The position numbers were made by a program, and so were the translations under genes. 64,000 bases of DNA from Microbacterium sp. EYE_78 (lineage in GTDB: Bacteria > Actinomycetota > Actinomycetes > Actinomycetales > Microbacteriaceae). The stretch covers positions 558,001 through 622,000 of the forward strand of contig NZ_JAHXMY010000002.1 in the NCBI RefSeq assembly GCF_023149035.1, in the 5' to 3' direction. The notes beneath the pieces are model-generated. The model was given only the letters and a program-made list of their open reading frames with translations, had not been told where the DNA came from and did not search any database. This document shows, one piece after another, positions 58,034-64,000 of the stretch. Within the stretch, counting starts at the first letter, position 1; every line of letters starts with the position of its first letter.

Positions 58034-59418
58034 CCGCTGCCTCCCGGAGCCACGACGTCGTCATCGTCGGCGGCGGCGTCGCCGCGCTGACGGCGGCGTG
58101 GGAACTCGCCCGCGCCGGACGCGACGTCGTCGTGCTCGAGGCGGGCGAGGCCACGGGCGGGATGCTGCGCCGCGGCACCGTCGCCGGCACCGAGCTCGAC
58201 CTCGGTGCGGAATCCTTCGCCACCCGCACCACGGGCGTCGTCGACCTGGTCGCCGACGCGCGACTGGCCGTCCAGTTCGTGGAGCCGCGCGCCGGCGGCG
58301 CGCACGTCGCGTTCCGGCGTGGACTCGGACGCGTGGGCCGCGCGCCGCTCCCGCGCCGCGCCCTCCTCGGCATGCCCGCCGACCCATCCGCACCGGACGT
58401 CGTCCGCATCCTGGGTCGTGCCGGCGCGCGTCGCGCCGCCCAGGAGCGGCAGCTGCCGGTCGACACGGCGTTCGAGGGCGGCGACGAGCCGTCGCTGGCG
58501 GACCTCGCCACCGCGCGGTTCGGTCACCGTGTGACCGCGCGGCTGGTCGAGCCCCTCTGCGCCAGCGTGTACTCGCAGCGCGCCACGTCGGTGAGGCTGT
58601 CGGCGCTGCACCCGGTGCTCTGGCAGCGCTTCCTCCAGCGGGGCTCCCTGGCCGCCGCGGTCGACGAGCTCGCACCGGATGCCCGGGCGGGATCCGCCGT
58701 GCGCGGGGTCGAGGGCGGGCTGTGGCGCCTCGCCGCGGAGCTCGAGATCGCGGCGCTGCGGGCCGGCGCCGTCGTCCGCACCGGTGCGCCGGTGCGCTCC
58801 GTCCGTCCCGGGGCCCTCGGTACCGACGTCGTGCTCGACGGTGAGACGATCTCGGCACGCGAGGTCGTCCTGGCCACCGGCCCGGCCGCGGCCGCATCGC
58901 TGCTCGGGGTGCCGGCGTCGTCCGCGTCGCCCGTCGGGCTCGTCGTGGCGGAGGTCGCCTCCGACGCTCTCCGCGGGTACCCGGTGGGGTCGGGTGTCAT
59001 CGCCGCCCCGGACGTTCCCAGCGCGGCGAAGGCGCTCACCCACGTCGACGCGAAATGGGAGTGGGCCGCCGCGGCGCTGCCGGCCGGTGTGCACGTCGTC
59101 CGCCTCTCGGCGCGGGACGCCGCCGCGGGAGGGCTCGCGACGCCGACCGAGGTCGCCGCCGCCGTGCGGAAGCTGGCCGGCGTCCATGTAGGCCCCGCTG
59201 ACGTCCGCAGCGTGACCCCGGTCAGCTGGTCCGATGCCGTCGTCACCCCCGCCGTGAAGGAGTCCGTCGCCGCAGCGGCGTCGGCCCGCGGCATCCACGT
59301 CATCGGTGCGGTCGCCGCCGGCACCGGCCTCGCCTCCGTCATCCCCCACGCCCGCGCCCTCGCGTCGCGTCTGCTGTCCCACCCCACACCCTCCGAAGGA
59401 GGACGTCATGTCCGCTGA
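58030..59418 (+). CDS. hemY: Coproporphyrinogen III oxidase, HemY/CgoX type
   Basis: 462 residues. FAD-binding N-terminus V-V-I-V-G-G-G-V-A-A-L-T-A-A-W-E-L (the third glycine of the usual motif is Ala), E-A-G-E-A-T-G-G near residue 38, and a C-terminal G-A-V-A-A-G-T-G-L-A-S-V-I flavin motif. Historically called protoporphyrinogen oxidase; in Gram-positives that carry hemQ the enzyme oxidises coproporphyrinogen III to coproporphyrin III (CgoX). The GTG overlaps the hemE stop (GTGA). Very Ala-rich compared with its neighbours. Confidence 0.9.
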   Translation: MTAASRSHDVVIVGGGVAALTAAWELARAGRDVVVLEAGEATGGMLRRGTVAGTELDLGAESFATRTTGVVDLVADARLAVQFVEPRAGGAHVAFRRGLGRVGRAPLPRRALLGMPADPSAPDVVRILGRAGARRAAQERQLPVDTAFEGGDEPSLADLATARFGHRVTARLVEPLCASVYSQRATSVRLSALHPVLWQRFLQRGSLAAAVDELAPDARAGSAVRGVEGGLWRLAAELEIAALRAGAVVRTGAPVRSVRPGALGTDVVLDGETISAREVVLATGPAAAASLLGVPASSASPVGLVVAEVASDALRGYPVGSGVIAAPDVPSAAKALTHVDAKWEWAAAALPAGVHVVRLSARDAAAGGLATPTEVAAAVRKLAGVHVGPADVRSVTPVSWSDAVVTPAVKESVAAAASARGIHVIGAVAAGTGLASVIPHARALASRLLSHPTPSEGGRHVR

Positions 59419-60091
59419 CGACCTGTCAGCCCCCGGCCTCGGCTACACACTCTTCGCGATCCTCGCCGGACCACGTCCGCGCAGCGCCGCCTCGGCGGAC
59501 GAGCTGCGCGACCTGCGCGCCGTCGTCGACGGATTCGCCGGCAGCGAGGTGACGCTGCGCGGTCTGTACGACGTCACCGGGATGCGGGCCGAGGCCGACC
59601 TCATGGTGTGGCTGCACGGCGAGGACCCGGCGGCCCTGCAGCGGGCCCTGCGGGAGCTGCGGCGCACGGCCGTGCTCGCCTCCTTCACCAACGTGTGGAG
59701 CGCGATGGGCGTGCACCGCGAGGCAGAGTTCAACAAGCGACACGTGCCCGGCTACCTGCGCGGCGAGCATGCCCGGGGCTGGCTGTGCCTCTACCCGTTC
59801 GTCCGCAGCTACGAGTGGTATCTGCTGCCCGAGGACGAGCGTTCGCGCATGCTCGCCGAGCACGGACGCAAGGGCGCCGCGTTCCGCGACGTCGTCGCGA
59901 ACACGGTGTCGGCCTTCGGGCTCAGCGACTACGAGTGGCTGCTGCCGCTCGAGTGCGACGACCCGATCAGCCTCGTGGACATGATGCGGGAGCTCCGGGC
60001 CACCGACGCCCGTCGTCACGTCCGCGAAGAAGTGCCGTTCTACACCGGGCGCCGCGTCGAGATCGACGAGCTCGCGGAGGTGCTCTCGTGA
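59408..60091 (+). CDS. hemQ: Coproheme decarboxylase HemQ/ChdC
   Basis: 227 residues, chlorite-dismutase fold. It decarboxylates iron-coproporphyrin to heme b using H2O2. Visible marks are Y-P-F-V-R-S-Y-E-W-Y-L-L-P, with the catalytic Tyr near residue 130-140, and M-L-A-E-H-G-R-K-G, with the proximal heme His (about 155). A strong AAGGAGG ribosome site lies inside the end of hemY, which overlaps this gene by 11 bp. Its presence shows the pathway runs through coproporphyrin, not protoporphyrin. Confidence 0.93.
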   Translation: MSADDLSAPGLGYTLFAILAGPRPRSAASADELRDLRAVVDGFAGSEVTLRGLYDVTGMRAEADLMVWLHGEDPAALQRALRELRRTAVLASFTNVWSAMGVHREAEFNKRHVPGYLRGEHARGWLCLYPFVRSYEWYLLPEDERSRMLAEHGRKGAAFRDVVANTVSAFGLSDYEWLLPLECDDPISLVDMMRELRATDARRHVREEVPFYTGRRVEIDELAEVLS

Positions 60092-61326
60092 GCGCACAGA
60101 ACATCGGGTCCGTGAACGCGGAATTCCGTCCGAAGCCGCCGCGTGCCTCGGGCACCGTCGTCGCCGACGGATGCGTCATCCCGAACGCGACCGAGGGTGC
60201 CTGCGCGGGCGATCCGCACGCGACGACCCCCGTGGCGTACGACGGCATCCTCCTCCTCGGCTTCGGCGGTCCCGAAGGGCAGGACGACGTCATCCCGTTC
60301 CTCCGGAACGTCACCGCGGGCCGCGGCATCCCGGACGAACGCCTCGAGGAGGTCGCGCACCACTACCGGCACTTCGGCGGCGTGTCGCCCATCAACGAGC
60401 ACAACCGCGAGCTGAAGGCGGCCCTCGACGCCGAACTCGCATCCCGCGGACTCGACCTGCCCGTCTACTGGGGCAACCGCAACTGGATGCCGTACGTCAC
60501 CGACGCGATCGACGCCGCCGTCGCGGACGGGCGGCGAACGCTCCTCGCCATCGCGACGAGCGCGTACAGCTCGTACTCGTCGTGCCGTCAGTACCGCGAA
60601 GACCTCGCCGACGCCGTCGAGGCCACCGGCCACCAGACCGACGTGCAGATCGACAAGGTCCGGCAATTCTTTGACCACCCCGGCTTCGTGGCGCCCTTCG
60701 TCGACGGCATCCGTGCGGGCATCGCCGAGCTCGCCGAGCGCGGCACCACCGATCTTGCGAACGAGGTCGAGATCCTCTTCTCGACCCACTCCATCCCGAC
60801 CTCCGACGCCGATCGCTCCGGCCCGCCCGAGCGCGGATTCGGCCCCGGCGGCGCCTACGTCGCGCAGCACCTCGCCGTCGGCGAGGAGATCATCTCGCGC
60901 CTCGGCTTCCCCGGCGCGTGGCAGCTCGTCTTCCAGAGCCGCTCCGGCCCGCCGCAGGTGCCGTGGCTCGAGCCCGACATCAACGACGCGATGCAGGAGC
61001 TGCCCGGCCGCGGCCGGAAGGCGGTCCTCATCGTGCCCCTCGGCTTCGTGAGCGACCACATGGAGGTCATGTGGGACCTCGACACCGAGGCGATGGAGAC
61101 CGCGGAGGAGCTCGGCCTCGTCGCCGTGCGCACCGCGACCCCCAGCACGCATCCCGACTACGTCTCGGGGCTCGTCGACCTCGTCGAGGAGCGGCTGCAG
61201 GGCACGCCCGCAGCCGAGCGCCCCGCGGTGACGGACCTCGGTCCCTGGTACGACGTGTGTCGTCCCGGCTGCTGCGAGAACAAGCGCCTCGGCTTCCAGC
61301 CGGCGCTGGCGGGGGTCGCGCCGTGA
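60088..61326 (+). CDS. hemH: Coproporphyrin ferrochelatase (CpfC/HemH)
   Basis: 412 residues. It inserts Fe2+ into coproporphyrin III. A ~50-residue N-terminal extension precedes the chelatase fold. The catalytic-loop His is in F-S-T-H-S-I-P (about 233) and the acidic partner is in the H-M-E-V-M-W-D-L-D region (about 325). A cysteine in S-Y-S-S-C-R-Q-Y-R plus C-terminal C-R-P-G-C-C give the four [2Fe-2S] ligands typical of actinobacterial ferrochelatases. GTG start overlapping the hemQ stop (GTGA). Confidence 0.93.
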   Translation: MSAQNIGSVNAEFRPKPPRASGTVVADGCVIPNATEGACAGDPHATTPVAYDGILLLGFGGPEGQDDVIPFLRNVTAGRGIPDERLEEVAHHYRHFGGVSPINEHNRELKAALDAELASRGLDLPVYWGNRNWMPYVTDAIDAAVADGRRTLLAIATSAYSSYSSCRQYREDLADAVEATGHQTDVQIDKVRQFFDHPGFVAPFVDGIRAGIAELAERGTTDLANEVEILFSTHSIPTSDADRSGPPERGFGPGGAYVAQHLAVGEEIISRLGFPGAWQLVFQSRSGPPQVPWLEPDINDAMQELPGRGRKAVLIVPLGFVSDHMEVMWDLDTEAMETAEELGLVAVRTATPSTHPDYVSGLVDLVEERLQGTPAAERPAVTDLGPWYDVCRPGCCENKRLGFQPALAGVAP

Positions 61327-62240
61327 CCGGCACCCTGCGCCTCGGTACGCGGGCGAGTCTGCTCGCGACGACCCAGTCGCAGCACGTGGCGGATGCCGTG
61401 GCCGCGGCATCCGGTCGCGATGTCGAACTCGTGCCGATCACGAGCGAGGGCGACGTCCTCACCGGTCCGCTCGCGCAGATGGGCGGCACCGGCGTCTTCG
61501 CGACGGCGCTTCGCGATGCCCTCCTGCGGGACGAGTGCGACTTCCTCGTGCACTCGATGAAGGACCTGCCGACGGCGCCGTACCCCGGCATCGTCGTGGG
61601 TGCTGTTCCGGTACGCGCCTCGCAGCGCGACATCCTGCACTCCCGTGACGGCCTGACCCTCGACGCGCTGCCCGCCGGTTCCCGTGTCGGCACCGGCTCC
61701 CCGCGTCGAGTGGCCCAAGTGCTCGCCCGTCGCCCCGACCTCGTCGTCGAGGGCATCCGCGGCAACGTCGACAGTCGCCTCCGCAAGGTCGCCGACGGAC
61801 AGTACGACGCCATCGTCCTCGCCGAGGCGGGCCTTCGCCGGATCGGTCGGGATGCCGCGATCACCGAGGTGCTCGACTGGCCGACCTCCGCCGCGCAAGG
61901 GGCCCTCGCGGTCGAGGTCCGTGACGGCGACGCCGATGTGGCCGAGGCGGTCGCGCTCATCGAGCACGCCGACACCGCGCTCGCGGCCCACCTCGAGCGG
62001 GCGGTGCTGCGGCGACTCGAGGCGGGCTGCGCTGCTCCCGTCGCGATCGATGCGGTCCGCGAGGGCGACGTCGTCAGCCTCGTCGCACACGTGTACGCCG
62101 AGGACGGCGCACGGTCGGTCGCCGCCCGTCGCCGCCTCGAGCCGTACGCCGACCCCGACGTCGCCGCGGCGGACGTCGTCGCCGAACTGCTCGACGGGGG
62201 TGCCGCCGACCTCGCCGACCTGGCCGGCACCTCGCGATGA
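61323..62240 (+). CDS. hemC: Hydroxymethylbilane synthase (porphobilinogen deaminase)
   Basis: 305 residues. It polymerises four porphobilinogen units to hydroxymethylbilane. R-L-G-T-R-A-S-L-L-A opens the protein, the catalytic Asp is in F-L-V-H-S-M-K-D-L-P (about 80), G-T-G-S-P-R-R-V and I-R-G-N-V-D-S-R-L bind the cofactor, and the dipyrromethane cofactor Cys is in E-A-G-C-A-A-P-V (about 238). GTG start overlapping hemH (GTGA) and an ATGA junction with hemD. Confidence 0.94.
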   Translation: MTGTLRLGTRASLLATTQSQHVADAVAAASGRDVELVPITSEGDVLTGPLAQMGGTGVFATALRDALLRDECDFLVHSMKDLPTAPYPGIVVGAVPVRASQRDILHSRDGLTLDALPAGSRVGTGSPRRVAQVLARRPDLVVEGIRGNVDSRLRKVADGQYDAIVLAEAGLRRIGRDAAITEVLDWPTSAAQGALAVEVRDGDADVAEAVALIEHADTALAAHLERAVLRRLEAGCAAPVAIDAVREGDVVSLVAHVYAEDGARSVAARRRLEPYADPDVAAADVVAELLDGGAADLADLAGTSR

Positions 62241-63016
62241 CCGCACCGTCCGGCCGTCTCCGCGGCGCCCGCGTCCTCGTACCCCGTGCGGGTGCGTGGG
62301 GCGAACGCGTGCGCGCGGACCTGCGTGCCAGAGGAGCGGACGCCGTCCTCGCCCCCCTCATCGGATCGGCGCCGCCCCGCAACCCGGCCGCGCGCGAGCG
62401 CGCCTTCGCCGCGCTCGCGGCGGGCGAGTACGCGTGGCTGTTCGTCACGAGTGCCGCCAGCATCGAGCAGCTGCGGGCGCACGGCGTCGAGGTGCCCGCC
62501 ACGACGCGGATCGCCGCCGTCGGCCGTGCGACCGCGCGCGCCGTGGCCGATGCCGGCTGGGAGGTCGACTTCGTCCCCGCGGGGCAGGCGTCGGCATCCG
62601 CCCTCATCACGCAGTGGTGCGCGGCCCGGTCACCGGAATCGACCGGTCGGGCCCTCGTGGTGCGAAGCGATCTCGCGCAGGCCGTCGTCAGCGACGAGCT
62701 CGAGGTCCGAGGCTTCGCCGTCGACGTCTGCATCGCCTACCGCACCGTCGGGATCGACCTCGCCGAGGACGTCGCCGACGGGCTCCGCACCGGCGGGATC
62801 GACGTCGTGCTCCTCACCTCGCTCAGCGTCGGACGGGAGCTCCGGCGGCAGGTCGGGCCCCTCCCGGCATCCACCCTCGTCGCGTCCATCGGTCCCGGCA
62901 CGACCCGCGACGCCGAAGCGCTCGGCTTCCGCGTCGGGCACACCGCGGGCACGCAGAGCATCGACGCGCTGATCGCCGAGCTCGACGCGCTCGTCCCCGT
63001 CAAGGAGTCCTCATGA
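62237..63016 (+). CDS. hemD: Uroporphyrinogen-III synthase
   Basis: 259 residues, two alpha/beta domains. It closes hydroxymethylbilane with inversion of ring D. The family is weakly conserved; recognisable are V-L-V-P-R-A-G at the start, W-L-F-V-T-S-A-A-S (about 55), A-A-V-G-R-A-T-A-R-A (about 79), A-Y-R-T-V near 167 and S-I-G-P-G-T-T (about 215). Position between hemC and hemB with ATGA overlaps on both sides confirms the call. Confidence 0.9.
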   Translation: MTAPSGRLRGARVLVPRAGAWGERVRADLRARGADAVLAPLIGSAPPRNPAARERAFAALAAGEYAWLFVTSAASIEQLRAHGVEVPATTRIAAVGRATARAVADAGWEVDFVPAGQASASALITQWCAARSPESTGRALVVRSDLAQAVVSDELEVRGFAVDVCIAYRTVGIDLAEDVADGLRTGGIDVVLLTSLSVGRELRRQVGPLPASTLVASIGPGTTRDAEALGFRVGHTAGTQSIDALIAELDALVPVKESS

Positions 63017-64000
63017 CCTCGTTCCCCACCCGCCGCCTCCGCCGCCTCCGCGGCACGCCCGCCCTGCGCCGCCTCGCCGCCGAGCACCACCTCGTGCCGT
63101 CGCAGCTCGTCCTGCCGGTGTTCGTGAAGGAGGGGATCACCGCCTCGCAGCCCATCGCGAGCATGCCGGGGGTGTCGCAGCATCCGCTCGATGCGATCGC
63201 CGACGTCGTCGACGAGGCCGCGGTCGCGGGCATCGGCGGGATCATGCTCTTCGGCGTCCCCGCCGTCCGCGACGCGGTCGGCAGTGGAGCGACCGACCCC
63301 GACGGCATCCTCAACCGCGCGATCGCCGTCGCGACGCGCGCCGCCGCGGGTCGCCTCACGGTGCAGGCCGACCTGTGCCTCGACGAGTTCACCGACCACG
63401 GTCACTGCGGTCTGCTGGCCGCCGACGGCTCGGTCGACAACGACGCGACCCTCGAGGTCTACGCCGAGATGGGCGTCGCGCAGGCCCGCGCCGGCGCCGA
63501 CGTGCTCGGCCTTTCCGGGATGATGGACGGCCAGGTCGCCGCGGTCCGCGCTGGATTGGATGCCGCGGGCTTCGCGCACGTCGCGATCCTCGCCTACTCC
63601 GCGAAGTACGCCTCCGCCTTCTACGGTCCCTTCCGCGACGCCGTCGAGTCGACGCTGCAGGGCGACCGCCGCACCTACCAGATGGACCCCGCGAACGCCC
63701 GGGAGGGTGTCGAGGAGGCCTCCGTCGACATCGCCGAGGGCGCCGACGTCGTCATGGTCAAGCCTGCGATGCCGTACCTCGACGTGCTCGCCCGCGTCTC
63801 GGACCGCTCGACCGTGCCGGTGTGGGCGTACCAGGTCTCGGGGGAGTACGCGATGATCGAGCACGCTGCCGCGGCCGGTCTCATCGACCGTGAGCGCGCC
63901 ATCGGCGAGAGCCTGCTCGGCATCCGCCGCGCGGGCGCCGACGTCATCCTCACCTACTGGGCCGTCGAGGTCGCGCACTGGCTGCGCGCCGGGAAGGAAC
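63013..64000 (+). CDS. hemB: Delta-aminolevulinic acid dehydratase (porphobilinogen synthase), 3' end cut
   Basis: 329 complete codons are visible before the window ends; only the last few residues of a usual ~325-335-residue enzyme can be missing. It condenses two 5-aminolevulinate molecules to porphobilinogen. The Schiff-base lysines are in Y-S-A-K-Y-A-S (about 198) and M-V-K-P-A-M (about 252). The metal region reads D-L-C-L-D-E-F-T-D-H-G-H-C-G: Asp replaces one Cys of the zinc-type C-x-C pair, suggesting a Mg-dependent or mixed site. AAGGAG ribosome site at 63002-63007 in the hemD end; ATGA overlap. Confidence 0.94.
   Translation, partial: MTSFPTRRLRRLRGTPALRRLAAEHHLVPSQLVLPVFVKEGITASQPIASMPGVSQHPLDAIADVVDEAAVAGIGGIMLFGVPAVRDAVGSGATDPDGILNRAIAVATRAAAGRLTVQADLCLDEFTDHGHCGLLAADGSVDNDATLEVYAEMGVAQARAGADVLGLSGMMDGQVAAVRAGLDAAGFAHVAILAYSAKYASAFYGPFRDAVESTLQGDRRTYQMDPANAREGVEEASVDIAEGADVVMVKPAMPYLDVLARVSDRSTVPVWAYQVSGEYAMIEHAAAAGLIDRERAIGESLLGIRRAGADVILTYWAVEVAHWLRAGKE

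Overview
The window is a gene-dense chromosomal stretch from a very GC-rich Gram-positive actinobacterium. Microbacteriaceae, and Microbacterium in particular, fit best. The reasons are: GC-saturated third codon positions; many GTG starts; chains of ATGA/GTGA stop-start overlaps; about 17 genes that begin 6-8 nt after a TANNNT-like -10 box (probably leaderless); a coproporphyrin-dependent heme operon; and a membrane kinase/FHA/PP2C cluster beside a giant Ig-like surface protein. I saw no tRNA, rRNA, CRISPR array, insertion sequence or prophage. No gene-free gap exceeds 300 bp; the largest are promoter regions of about 100-180 bp.

Layout. 1-429: 3' end of nrdF. 576-10350: small housekeeping and accessory genes: SelO pseudokinase, GH13 glycosidase, a coupled operon (DUF1023 hydrolase, lipoprotein, GMC oxidoreductase fused to a gluconate-dehydrogenase-like small subunit), MarR plus DoxX-like protein, a DUF3817 membrane protein, an RsmC-like methyltransferase and a second DoxX paralogue. 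10398-18125: two xylose-type sugar ABC transporter operons in tandem on the minus strand, the second headed by a ROK regulator. 18154-25715: NYN/OST-HTH protein, PLDc_N membrane protein, Gfo/Idh/MocA dehydrogenase, M20 peptidase and HrpA helicase.

25777-42284 (minus strand) is the most interesting block. A Ser/Thr kinase gene heads a nearly gapless operon: kinase, 1978-residue Ig-like surface protein, MoxR ATPase, DUF58 protein, transglutaminase-like membrane protein lacking the catalytic Cys and His, DUF5684-like/FHA protein, PP2C phosphatase, a tail-anchored protein with six 11-residue threonine repeats, and a divergent FHA/winged-helix protein. A further FHA gene lies just upstream. A protein O-mannosyltransferase gene lies beyond it, divergent from rsmI. 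The kinase, phosphatase, three FHA-type readers and a recurring D/E-x-T-x-L/I motif suggest a phosphothreonine circuit tied to building or sensing the surface protein. The circuit is inference; the gene order and motifs are visible.

44803-52050: a galactoside utilisation locus (GH42 beta-galactosidase, binding protein, two MalFG-type permeases) divergent from its likely LacI-family repressor, with two matching 14-bp operators between them. 52116-54565: metG and a TatD nuclease. 54544-64000: heme biosynthesis. hemA (coupled to a LacI-family gene) diverges from a forward operon hemE, cgoX/hemY, hemQ, cpfC/hemH, hemC, hemD, hemB. hemE has no ATG/GTG/TTG at the position its homology requires and appears to start at ATT. 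hemB runs off the right edge.
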